Part shown: in pieces, positions 54,848-64,000 of the stretch | Layout: each line of letters begins with the position of its first letter | Numbering within the stretch: position 1 is the first letter of the stretch | Assembly (NCBI RefSeq): GCF_034190915.1 | Contig: NW_026947506.1 | Location: 36,889,748-36,953,747, forward strand | DNA: 64,000 nucleotides | Reading direction: 5' to 3' | From: Cavia porcellus | Taxonomy: Eukaryota; Chordata; Mammalia; Rodentia; Caviidae | Position numbers and translations under genes: made by a program | Notes under the pieces: model-generated | What the model saw: the letters and a program-made list of their open reading frames with translations, nothing else | What the model was told of the DNA's origin: nothing | Database searches by the model: none

Positions 54848-55365
54848 TTTTGTATTAATCAAGGTTCTCTAGAGAAACAGAATGGATAGAATTGACATGC
54901 ATAGCTATGCAAGGGGGTTTATTAAGTAGGCTTACAGGACCAGAGGCAAGAGAGTCCACAGAGGCTGTGTGTACACTGAGCCCGCTCAGCAAGAAAAAAG
55001 CTACAGACCCAGAGGGAGTAAGAATGGAGCTCCTGTCCTGTCCAGGGCTGAAGACCTCAACTGTCCCTGGAGGGCCCCTGCAGGGAATCTTCACCGGAAG
55101 GCTGAATAAACCAGAGATTGATGCCCAGAGGTGATGGTGAAGACTGGAGCTCTTCCAAAATGGGGACATTTCCTTCTTTTTATTCCATTTAAGCTATAAG
55201 AATATTGGTGGTACCACTCACATCTGGGTTGGGTATTACCCTTCTGTTTGCTGGCCTACATGTCAGTCATTTATAGTTGCACCAAGAACTGGGCTCCAGT
55301 AATATGCTAGGTGGCCTTCATCCATTCAGGGTTGACACACCATAATTAATTGTCACAGGTGTCAA
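54848..55365 (-). mobile_element. MaLR/ERVL-type LTR
   Basis: CAAGGTTCTCTAGAGAAACA, GGGGTTTATTAAGTAGGCTT and, at the far end, AGGGTTGACACACCATAATT with TTGTCACAGG are the antisense outline of a mammalian LTR. The subfamily is uncertain. Confidence 0.65.
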
Positions 55366-55744
55366 GTAGAAGAACATGTTCATGCATGGCTGCCCATAGT
55401 GTGCACTACTTCTGAGAGTCCTGGGCCCCTCTGCTATGACAGAAGAGACCTGTGCTTTCCAGGATGGTGTCCTCTGTGTGAGGCCCTGTATCCCTAAGAG
55501 TATGACCTGTACATAAGTCAAGGGGTTCCATCATTGAAGGCCTCCCTCAGATCTCTCTCTCTTGCATATTGAAGAAACTTCCATGTAAGAAGTGGTGGGT
55601 TGTGAGCAGCCTGAGGTAATAGCTTGGTTGCTGCTGGGGTGTAGAGGGACATAGAAAGGAAGAGAGGCCACAGGTCACACGGCCACCCTGAAGAGCTGGG
55701 GGAGAATGGGGGAGGATGTGGAGGGACCGTGACAAGTATAACCT
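55366..55744. other. Unassigned sequence
   Basis: Nothing recognised; two overlapping minus frames under 90 codons. Confidence 0.4.
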
Positions 55745-56325
55745 GTTGAGAACTGTACTGGATTGAATCGTGTCCCTCAAAATTCACGTACTTCCTATAT
55801 AGTCTTCATATTGCATGTTATAGCTATTATTTCTGCAATTACTTAGTCTTAGTAGTATTCAATTATACCAATGAATTCGATCATTCTCACCCCCCTCCAA
55901 AAAAACAAAAACCATAAATAAACTTCACATCCTTCCCCAAATCTCAGAATGGGAACTTGTTTGGAAACAGGGCCACAGTGGGTGTAATGAGTTAAGGCAA
56001 AATGAGGCCTTAGTGGACTGGGGGTCTTTAAAATGTGTCTCTTCAAGAGACCCAGATGCACCGAGAGATGCCATGATGGGGCAGAGACAGGAGTGGTGTG
56101 TGGGTAAGCCAAGGAATGCTAACGATCACCAGCAGGCCTAGAAAGCTCACTAAAAGACCTGGAGCAGATTTACCTGCAGTCCCCAAAGAAGAAACTAACC
56201 TCATGGCACCTTGGAGTTGGATCTCTGGCCTCCAGAAATGGCAGAAAACAAGTTTCTGTTGTTCGCATCACCCAGTGCATGTCCCTTGTTAGGCAGCCGT
56301 GGGACACTTAGACAGGGCTTCAAGA
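55745..56325 (+). mobile_element. MaLR-type LTR (MLT1/MST class), with an insertion
   Basis: Starts ACTGGATTGAATCGTGTCCC, resumes after unrelated AT-rich DNA (about 55800-55930) with AATGGGAACTTGTTTGGAAA, then AAGCCAAGGAATGCTAACGA and ATCTCTGGCCTCCAGAAATG, ending near 56325. Same kind as 10996, 41565 and 57180. Confidence 0.8.
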
Positions 56326-56419
56326 TGTGTGGGAAGGAGGGCTCTTGGAGTCACTTAGAAGAAAAGCAGGGGACAAGCTCTAGCAGACAACACAGATGCT
56401 ATAATCAAGAATCTAGTTG

Positions 56420-56594
56420 GAGTTGGGCATGGAAGCACAACCTATAATCCCAGGACTCTGGGGGGCTGAGGTGAGAGGGTCCCAAGTTTGACCTCAACCT
56501 GGGAAATCTACTGACTTAGTGAGACTTTGTCTCTAAAAAAGGGCTGTGGATGGAGCTTGACATAGAGGTCCTGAGTTCAAATCTCAGTACCTCT
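56420..56594 (+). mobile_element. B1-dID SINE
   Basis: B1 half GTTGGGCATGGAAGCACAAC, ID half GGGCTGTGGATGGAGCTTGA to AAATCTCAGTACC. No tail preserved. Confidence 0.8.
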
Positions 56595-56639
56595 CCACTG
56601 AATCCAGTTGGTACTGAGGGCCTACAGGGGTCAGTAGAA

Positions 56640-56960
56640 CAGAAGCTGCACAGAAACAGTTCCACATGCGTATGGAAAGAAATATAAATGGCATCTCAGA
56701 TCAGTGGAAGAAAAGTGGGACGAGCCGATAGGTGGTACTGAGATAACAGAACCATCTGAAAACAAAGTCAGGGTCCCTGCCTGACTCCTGAGATAAAAAT
56801 GAATACCAGATGAACCACAAATTTAAAATATCATGAAAAAGTAAAGTCACTGCTTCTGGAATGATAGCGAGGCATTCTTTCCTCTTTCCTCTGGCTAAGT
56901 TCAGTTAAAAGCCTTGAATGGCATATGTAGCACAAACATAAGAAAGATCCAGACGGCGAG
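56640..56960 (+). mobile_element. Old L1 ORF2 fragment
   Basis: In order: CAGATCAGTGGAAGAAAAGT, CCTGCCTGACTCCTGAGATA, ACCAGATGAACCACAAATTT and ATGATAGCGAGGCATTCTTT match old L1 ORF2 phrases. The remainder to 57180 is unassigned. Confidence 0.6.
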
Positions 56961-57179
56961 ATAGATGTGTTGGGAGTTCAAGACCAAGACCCAGCTTCAC
57001 ATGTATCTCATCTACCCCATGCTGGGTGCTGAAGGAGCTGGCAAGCTAGAAATAAATGCCACTGATGCAGGTAAAAGCAAAAAAAAAAAAAAATCCTAAG
57101 AGAAGCTGCACTCTCATGCCAAAGAAGTAGATGAAAGGATGAGGAGCATCTGATAAAATAAAAAACTTCAGACATGAAC

Positions 57180-57830
57180 TACTTGGGCTGCTGTAACATA
57201 TTGCTATAGCCTGGGCAGGGCGGTTAAGCAATAGCAAGTTATTTCTCACAGCTGTGGAAACCAAAAGCCTGAGACTGGCATGCAACAGACTGGGTGTCCA
57301 TTTAGGACTTTTTATCCTGATTCATAGATCACAGCTCACAGCTTCACCTGCTGGAAGAGGAGAATTCTGGTCTCTTCAGCCCCATAAAGCATCAGTCTCC
57401 AAACTTGTTGGCACCAAGGAGCAATTTTGTGGAAGATAATTTCCCACTGACCAGGGGTAATGGTGGGTTGGGGATGATTTGAAGGAGCACGCAACCTGAT
57501 CACTCAAATTCACGGTTCATAGTAGGGTCTGGTCCGCTTTTCAATGAGACTCTAATACCCTGCTGATGTGATACGAGGTGGTGCTTGGCCGGTGAATACA
57601 GTCAAGGGGAGCGGCTGGAAATACAGATGAAGCTTCATCTCTAGCCTCTCCTACTGCTGTGAGGCCCTGGGGAAGGGGACTCCTGCCTTAAAGGACACTA
57701 ATCCCATCATTGGGATGGGATGAGCTCCACCCATAACCTCATCACCTCCCAAAGGCCCCATCTGAATGCCACTGCACTGGGCATCAGTTTGCTACACAGG
57801 AAATTTGGGGGGACACAAGCATTCTGTCCA
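57180..57830 (-). mobile_element. MaLR-type LTR split by a hAT element
   Basis: Left part (57180-57387): GCTGCTGTAACATATTGCTA, TTATTTCTCACAGCTGTGGA. Right part (57696-57830): ACCCATAACCTCATCACCTC, GAAATTTGGGGGGACACAAG. The pieces join as one LTR once the 57388-57695 insertion is removed. Confidence 0.75.
57388..57695. mobile_element. hAT-type non-autonomous element inside an LTR
   Basis: CAGTCTCCAAACTTGTTGGC, AATTTTGTGGAAGATAATTT, GGAGCACGCAACCTGATCAC and GGAGCGGCTGGAAATACAGA match an old mammalian DNA transposon whose middle is deleted here. I recall the consensus but not its name with confidence. Confidence 0.65.
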
Positions 57831-57839
57831 TAGTACCGC

Positions 57840-58390
57840 TGTCCTCTCACCAAGTACTGCTGACAATGCTGATGCCACCCTGTCTCCTGCTGAGTGAGGA
57901 CCCCAGACCGTCACCACTGCCCATTGGAATGAAGCATCCAAACATACCCACTTTACTGGGGTAGCAGAGAAGGCCCTAGCAGGGAGCTGGAAACGTCTTC
58001 CTTGATGGGTGGCAATGAGACCCCTGTCTCTGCAGGGTTGGTGGAGACCATGAGTGGAGCCTTGACTTCCACCCCCATCCAGTGGCAACAAGATGACCTC
58101 CTCTTTCTACTGGGTAGACCATCACACCCTCTCCCCTGTGGGACAGTGGAGACCACATGGGGAGCAGTGACAAGGCACCCTGCCTCTCCCAGGCAGGGGA
58201 ATATCAACAGGGACCCAGAGGGAAACCTGCACTTCCATCTCTACCTGGCAGAAGCAGAGTGGCACTGCTCCTCTACTCTGCTAAAATGTAAAATGGTGGA
58301 CTTACACCCTAACATAGCTGTATTCATTACATTAAATGTAAATGGATTAAATATATCAATTAAAACACAGAAATCAGATTTTTTGTTTTG
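57840..58390 (+). mobile_element. Old L1 5' region fragment (5' UTR/ORF2 start)
   Basis: The plus frame at 58002-58397 ends in ITLNVNGLNISIK, a conserved motif near the N-terminus of L1 ORF2p (endonuclease domain). Upstream, two phrases (GTGGAGACCA) recur about 110 bases apart, as in some old L1 5' regions. The frame then breaks. Confidence 0.6.
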
Positions 58391-58439
58391 TTATTGAGAA
58401 CTGAACCTAGAGTCACCCAGGAGCATGATTTACTAATCT

Positions 58440-59210
58440 ACTGGGAATTTCTTAATCTAAAGAAGTTGAGATATCAGGATTAATGGCCATATGGAGGTAC
58501 AAAGGACCTCCTTGTACTATCTATCTGTCACTTCCTCTCATTCTAGGATTGTTCCAGAATAAAAAAGTTTTTTAAAACTTACAGAAGAGATCACAAGTGA
58601 AATAAAATAAGAGATCCAGAACTCAGATGGGAAGCAAAATTAATTGATCAAATTGACCAAATAACAATCTAAGATTTCTTTTTGCTAGAGTAGATCATAA
58701 CATGAAGTTGAGAGACATAACAAACTGAGGAAACATATTTCCACATCTGTGACAGACGAATGTGATGAGCCTTCTCTGTTTTATGAAGAGTTTACATAAA
58801 CTAATTTTAAAAAACCACTCACTAGAAAAACGAGCAAAGGTTCCAATAAGCACTTTATAGCAAAATAAATATGAATGGCCAATAAATGTGGGAAAGATGC
58901 CCAGCCTTGTTCTTTTTTAAAAATGCTTTTCAGAATTTTTTTACCCCTACATCTAGTATCATTCTTAATGAAAGAAATAAAAGCAAACAACAGTGAAATT
59001 TTGTGTTTGCCTGTCAGATTAACAAAAATGCTTCTGGGAAGCTGGAGACGGGAGAGTATACACTTTCCCACACTTTTGCTGGGGTATAAACCGTGTATAT
59101 TTTCTAGAAAGCCATCAGGAAATAATTATGAAGTCAAGAATGTTCCTAGCAATCTCGTTGCTGTAAAATTATCTTAAAAATATACTCTCAAGAGTTTCTC
59201 AAGATAAAAG
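58440..59210 (+). mobile_element. Old L1 3' sequences, at least two pieces
   Basis: Piece one ends in a 3'-end-like GTTCCAGAATAAAAAAGTTT at about 58550. Piece two (58680-59210) has GAATGGCCAATAAATGTGGG, GTTTGCCTGTCAGATTAACA and CTTTTGCTGGGGTATAAACC in ORF2-3' order. They are not collinear with the 57840 piece. Confidence 0.65.
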
Positions 59211-59625
59211 CCCCAGGATATTTCTTCACTAAAAAGAGTCATATTTGTAAAGCTGTTATATTTATAAATCCCTTGGTACATAACAAGTCTCATGTAAGTG
59301 TTTATTAAATAAATCAATAGGGGAATTATGTGTATAAATTCCTCCAAAGGAAAGGAGTTAGAACTTTTTTGTATTTAAAAATGTATATATTTACACACGT
59401 GTGGATATTTTCTTTAAACATGATACACATGTCTGTGTGTATTTCTGTATGGCACAAGAGAAAGAAACTTTCAATTTGTTTTACCTGAGCTAAGTTGAGT
59501 AATTGTAAATATTCACTCCTATTTTTTTTCCCCTCTGATGGGGAGATTTGACTTGGGTTCGGCTATATGATTGATTTGCTTTAAGCAGTAGAATTGGAGT
59601 AAGCATTATGCAAAAAAAGGTTTTC
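59211..59625. other. AT-rich unassigned sequence
   Basis: May be further old L1. I recognise no motif well enough. Confidence 0.4.
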
Positions 59626-59754
59626 TTTCTTTATTTATTTACTTTTGTTTGTTTGCTGAGGCAGGATATCACTATGTAGCCACGCTGACCTGAATCCTCC
59701 TGCCTCAGCCTCCTGAGTGCTAGGATTACAGGTGTGCACCACCACATCTGGCAA
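59626..59754 (-). mobile_element. B1 monomer
   Basis: Follows a TTTCTTTATTTATTTAC end. GCTGAGGCAGGATATCACTA to GTGCACCACCACATCTGGC. Confidence 0.9.
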
Positions 59755-60834
59755 AAAAGAGAGATTTTAAATGCAGCTTTCTGTTGTTCCCTGACCGTGT
59801 ATCTTTCTCTCATTGGTTGGAGAAGAACATAAATCATCCCTGATCCTGGTTTAAGGGCCAAACAAAGACCTATAAACAGAGCAGAGGTGTCCCAGCCACC
59901 TTGCAGAACTAAAAGAGAAGAAAATGTTTTCCACTGGAAATCAGTAAACAGCTTTATTGCTGTAGTAGCTGAGTATTACAGTATATCTCTAAACATTTTG
60001 AGCTTTCGTTAATTTTGCATATAAACCTTTTATTATTAAAAAATGTTCAGATTTTATCTTGGTGGATAGGCTAGGGTCCTGTTTATAATCATTTTTTTTT
60101 GAAATTGAGAAATCCTAAATGTTTTTGTAAAGGGAGACGCAGAAGGTGGTTGAAAGAGCTGCAGGAAGTCCTGGGTGGCCAGGAAGAGAAACCTCAGTGG
60201 TTCTGTTTCCCCTTGGTCTCCACCTTGCTTTGTCTCTGGCACAGAGCCTCCTGCACGTGGAGCCACTGGTCTGGGAGCTGTCTGCTTCTCTAATGGTCTG
60301 GGTGCCGTGTGCCCAGGTGCCAACCCTACGCGGGGGAGCCTTTCCCAGAGATAGGTCCGGTGGCAGTGGTAGAGGTAGTGGCGGGTGGGTGGGGGGACTG
60401 GGAAGGAAGAGAAAAGCTTGAGACAAGCAGGCCAAAGACGCCTTTGTGTGGCACAGTGTGCGCTGTCCTCGGCTGTCTGCAGGAGAAGTCATCAAGGGAC
60501 CGAGGTCGAGGTGGAAAGTGGAAACATCCTCTTGCCAACACCTACATCCCTGGTGTCCAAATGACACTCAGGGAGGTGACAAGCTGGTTCCCATCAGCCT
60601 GTGAGCCCGTGTCCCTGAACTGCACTGGGTTCCGTGAGATTCGGTCCATCCTGGAGGCTGGACAGATCTCTGCTCCTCCTGCCACCAAACAACTCCTGCC
60701 TGCACAGTCAGGACACACAGGGATGCCAGGACAACCTTTCCTGTCAGGTACCCAGCTGCGCCCGCACAGGATCCAGATCCCGCTTTCACAGGACTGATGG
60801 GCAGGGATGTTAGACTGTGCCACGTCAACCTGGC
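59755..60834. other. Unassigned sequence
   Basis: AT-rich to about 60120, then GC-rich. Several frames of 86-162 codons (60115-60567 minus, 60309-60797 plus) overlap on opposite strands and lack domains. Confidence 0.45.
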
Positions 60835-61045
60835 TAAGACTAGAGGCTCCAGGTAATGGGCAGAGCTCCCATGTCTGATGTTAATGCTCTAATCGAAGAG
60901 ACCCAGAGACCATGGAAGGATGCAGTGAAGACCCCACCTATGAACCAGATGCCAAATCTGCAGATGCCTTGGACTTCTCAGCTTCCAGAACAGGGAGGAA
61001 TAAACTTCTGTTGCTGCTAAACCACCCAAGGGGTGACACTCAGCT
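60835..61045 (+). mobile_element. MaLR-type LTR, 3' half
   Basis: CATGGAAGGATGCAGTGAAG, CCTATGAACCAGATGCCAAA, TGGACTTCTCAGCTTCCAGA and GGAATAAACTTCTGTTGCTG follow the LTR 3' half, including the AATAAA signal. Confidence 0.75.
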
Positions 61046-61976
61046 AAGCAGCATAAAAGTAGACACCCCAAACTGTAGAATCCCCTTCCCTGAGTGGCTG
61101 CAGGTTTAAGGATCCTGCCTAGGATTTGGAAGGTAAAAATAAAGCAGCAGCCACTCCTCTCAGAAACCCGCCACAGCCATAAACATCAGGCATTGACTGT
61201 GGGTTCCAGCTCTGCGTCCAGCTCCTCTTTTCTCCTGCTGACCGTGTTGACCATCCGAGCCCCAGGGTCCCCTGCCAAATGCTTGATTGTACACCACAAG
61301 CTCTGGTTTGTCCACTTCCCTGTGCTTCAGGTGACCTGGTTACTGTCTCTGGAGCTCTGAGACTTCTTTCCAAAGCCTTATTTCTCCAGCATCTCTCTGC
61401 ATAGCAGAGTTAACTGTCTCCAAAGAGATGGCTGGTCTTTGGCCTTGGCATGGAGAAGGGTTCTCTGGGTCCTTGGACTGTCTCCTCGATGAGTTTTTAT
61501 ATATCTGGGAGCCTTGGCCAGTGGACGGTCCAACAATCTGATATGTGTGGGGACTTTGGACCCTGCCGTGGTATCTGCTCTCTTTTCCTAGGTGCTGGAG
61601 GTGAAAGTTCAGCCATGTGAGCATCAACCATGGAACCTCAATTAAAAAACAAGAACTTTGGACATAAAGCATGTGTGAGCCTTCCTGCTTGTAATATCCT
61701 GTGTTGTCACACATCATCGCTGGGAGATGTCAGCACTGCCCGTCCTCTACTGGGAGGAATCATGTAGAAGCCCCAAGTGTGGTCCCTCCTGGGCTCTGTC
61801 TCATACACCTCCTCTCTTGGTTTATTTTAATGTGTCCTTTTCCTGTGATAAACTCTTAACTACAATAGCTTCCCGAATGCCAGGAGGGTTCTAGTGAATT
61901 AACACACCTGAGCATGGTCTTGGAGACTCCCAGAACCTGTAGCTGGGCATCAGAAGTGACTTGTGTGTTTCTCTAA
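61046..61976. other. Unassigned sequence
   Basis: No repeat family recognised. The 125-codon minus frame at 61340-61717 has no domain. Confidence 0.4.
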
Positions 61977-62330
61977 CTTTGTGCACTGTAATGTACATGT
62001 CATAGTGTCTCAGTGCTCCCAGTGCCTCTATTTCCCTGTCTGATCCCAGAGCCAAGTACATGGTGACAGGATGTGTCTGGGCTTGAGTTTGTGGTGCACA
62101 GATCACATAACCATAATCGTTATTTTAATTTCTGTCTTGATGAAAACTGAGTGACTCTTACTTTGTCACAAAACACATACTGTCACGAGTTAAGCATCCC
62201 AATTTCTCTAGCTGTGTTGTATTCTCTTGGCAGTTTGGAACATTTCTGACATTTTTCAGTTTCCTCCTGGGAAAAGGAGGTGTAGAGGGAAAGTCTCCCT
62301 CCCCTCTGCACAATTATGACTAATTTGTTT
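61977..62330. repeat. Long inverted repeat, left arm
   Basis: Reverse complement of 62996-63341 with about 10 substitutions, a 9-base insertion (CTCCCAGTG near 62015, an adjacent duplication) and a 1-base indel, roughly 97% identity. The arm has no recognised family. The matching minus frame (61891-62106) and plus frame (63221-63421) share MICAPQTQAQ and LALGSDREIEAL because of the duplication, not because they are genes. Confidence 0.95.
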
Positions 62331-62498
62331 GTAGCGATCCATCAGAAAGGAGCCTTTTCATGGTGGCAATGAAGGAAGAGGGTGACGTTTGGGTAGGGGT
62401 AACTGGAGAAAGATGGGCTGAGGGGGACAGTAAGAGGGGATGTCCAGGAAAGGGCTGGGGTGTGTAGTCCCTTCAGTGACCACTGCAAAAAAATTTTT

Positions 62499-62640
62499 TT
62501 CATACTGAGGATTGAACGCAGGGCCTTGCATGAAACTACATCCCAGCCCCTTTTTCCTTATTTTGAGAAAGGATCTGCTACATTGCTAAATTGGTTCGAT
62601 CTTGTGGTCTTCCTGCCTCAGCCTGCCAGAGCTGGTTGTG
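62499..62640 (-). mobile_element. B1-dID SINE, 5'-truncated
   Basis: ID half CATACTGAGGATTGAACGCA, B1 half stopping at CAGCCTGCCAGAGCTGG. Confidence 0.75.
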
Positions 62641-62888
62641 AGCTGTGACATGAAAGGGCGTATACAGAAGCGTGGTGAAGCCCTGAGTGTGATCAGAATG
62701 GCCTCGGTCCCACTGATACATGCAACAGAGGTAGGTCCAGGGCTGCCTGGTCCTAAGGGGGCTGTGACACTAGAAACACTGGCACGCAGACCCTTGACAC
62801 AGATGGCCAGAGCTGTGGTGTACATTGCTGGTGTCCACTTGTGATGATGTTTAACTATTATTCTGGGTGTGTCTCTAAAGGTATTTGC

Positions 62889-62995
62889 AGCTGGGTGTGG
62901 TGGCCTATGCCTATAATCCCAGTACTCAGGAGGTTGAGGCAGGAGGATTCCCTCAAAGCTAGCTCAGGTTACATAGTGAGACCCTGTGTCCCTAT
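62889..62995 (+). mobile_element. B1 monomer
   Basis: GCTGGGTGTGGTGGCCTATG to GAGACCCTGTGTCCCTAT. No A tail: the inverted-repeat arm (AAACAAATTAGTC) begins where the tail should be. Confidence 0.85.
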
Positions 62996-63341
62996 AAACA
63001 AATTAGTCATAATTGTGCAGAGGGGAGGGAGACTTTCCCTCTACACCTCCTTTTCCCAGGAGGAAACTGAAAAATATCAGAAATGTTCCAAACTGCCAAG
63101 AGAATATAACACAGCTAGAGAAACTGGGATGCTTAACTCGTGACAGTGTGTGTTTTGTGACAAAGTAAGAGTCACTCAGTTTTCATCAAGACAGAAAATT
63201 AAAATAACGATTATGGTTATGTGATCTGTGCACCCCAAACTCAAGCCCAGATACACCCTGTCACCATGTATTTGGCTCTGGGATCAGACAGGGAAATAGA
63301 GGCACTGAGACACTATGACATGTACATTACAGGGCACAAAA
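62996..63341. repeat. Long inverted repeat, right arm
   Basis: Partner of 61977-62330. It runs from AAACAAATTAGTC to ATTACAGGGCACAAA, then similarity to the left arm ends abruptly. Confidence 0.95.
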
Positions 63342-63640
63342 GGCCTCGTGGTAAATGGTGTCACAATGGTGGAAGCCTGTCTGCAAGGAATCGCACAAGA
63401 CAGGAATCCAGGGAGACTTAGGGTCAGGCTGGTTCTTTTTACAATGACTGTCTCAGGTGGGGTCTTGTGAAAACTACAGTAATCCCTCAAGGACAGCGCC
63501 TCCAATGAAGGGTTCACCTTTCAGCTATGCCTCTGCTTCTTAAAGGTCCCCCACTCTTCACACTGCCAGACAGGGGACCCAGGTTCCAGCACAAGAAACA
63601 TTGGGGAGGGTTCACTTGAACCATATTCAAACCATAGCGA
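63342..63640 (-). mobile_element. MaLR-type LTR fragment
   Basis: The end (CTTCTTAAAGGTCCCCCACT, TGAACCATATTCAAACCATA) matches the outline of the LTRs at 26298 and 28612. The left limit is set by the inverted repeat. Confidence 0.6.
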
Positions 63641-64000
63641 TGAGTGGGGCAGTATTTTTGCTGTACCTGCAAAAGTCTATGCGCATCCTAAACATGGCCC
63701 AGGGCATAGTCTGATCAGCCAATATCTGAAGCCAGCTTTCCGGATCTGTAGAGTCTTCCCTCTCCCCTCGCCCATTGAGAATTCGCCACTGGCTTTGGCC
63801 TTCTACACACAAAGGATGTGGGCCTCATGGGATGTGCTTTACTCCCAGAGGCGGACCAGACAGGGTAAGAAAAGGGAGCGTCGTGTGTTCTGGTCTCACA
63901 TTCCTGATGTCAGGGTCCACTCGTGATGGCTGTGAGACAGCAGGATGCAGGACAGCATGGAAAGGCGTTTGCTCCAGCAGTTCTTAGGCCTCTGAGCTCG
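63641..64000. other. Unassigned sequence to window end
   Basis: Nothing recognised. Confidence 0.4.

Larger units (their letters stand above)
62331..62995. other. Spacer of the long inverted repeat
   Basis: About 665 bases. It holds a minus-strand B1-dID (62499-62640) and a plus-strand B1 (62889-62995). The B1 3' end touches the right arm directly. The remainder is unassigned. Confidence 0.8.

Noticed and set aside
57840..58390. Functional L1 ORF2
   Set aside because: Only a short N-terminal motif remains, and the pieces downstream are not collinear.
60309..60797. 162-codon plus-strand frame
   Set aside because: Opposed by a 150-codon minus frame over the same bases; no domain.
61891..62106. 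Two frames sharing MICAPQTQAQ (also at 63221-63421), looking like a duplicated gene
   Set aside because: The similarity is explained by the inverted repeat; the frames have different ends and no domain.

Overview
The window reads as non-coding nuclear DNA from a mammal, most likely a rodent outside the mouse/rat and hamster families. I recognise no intact protein-coding gene, rRNA or genuine tRNA gene, and no CRISPR array or prokaryotic system. The organism call rests on the SINEs. Dozens of copies join a 7SL-derived B1 half to a tRNA-Ala-derived ID half (the B1-dID type known from squirrel-related rodents, dormice and beavers). There are also lone ID-type copies with a distinctive tail after GGTACC, and B1 monomers with an internal duplication. 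The tail typical of recent sciurid ID elements is absent, so I lean to a beaver- or dormouse-like rodent without being able to fix the species. All assignments are from memory of family consensuses, not from a database search.

Layout. 1-12 kb: a fold-back mariner copy, a MER5A-like element split by a young ID insertion, an L1 3' end, many minus-strand B1-dID copies, an unexplained minus-strand reading frame at 8905-9216, a MIR split by an ID, a tail-less ID copy and a MaLR-type LTR. 12-24 kb: sparse repeats, two GT microsatellites, a second fold-back mariner split by a B1, and an old L1 split by two SINEs. 24-32 kb: purine and C-rich simple sequence, MaLR LTRs, a candidate TATA box with splice donor, and a compact retroviral-type LTR. 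32-41 kb: the clearest fold-back mariner, a degenerate 145-150 bp tandem repeat abutting an antisense L1 end, another old L1 pair of fragments, and a second solo-LTR candidate. 41-52 kb: LTR, hAT and L2-type relics, a third near-full SINE with perfect target duplication, a fourth mariner copy, long unassigned unique blocks, and a B1-ID-ID composite. 52-64 kb: a young ID with perfect target duplication, MIRs, MaLR LTRs (one split by a hAT element), L1 fragments, and near the end a large inverted repeat with arms of about 350 bp and about 97% identity.

Functionally this looks like intergenic or intronic sequence shaped by layered transposition: old L1, MIR, L2, mariner and hAT relics at the bottom, MaLR and other LTRs above them, and lineage-specific SINEs on top. 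The structures most worth checking are the palindromic mariner family (probably the known MARNA family, so perhaps not new), the long inverted repeat at 61977-63341, the two tail-less ID copies, and the 145-150 bp tandem repeat next to L1.
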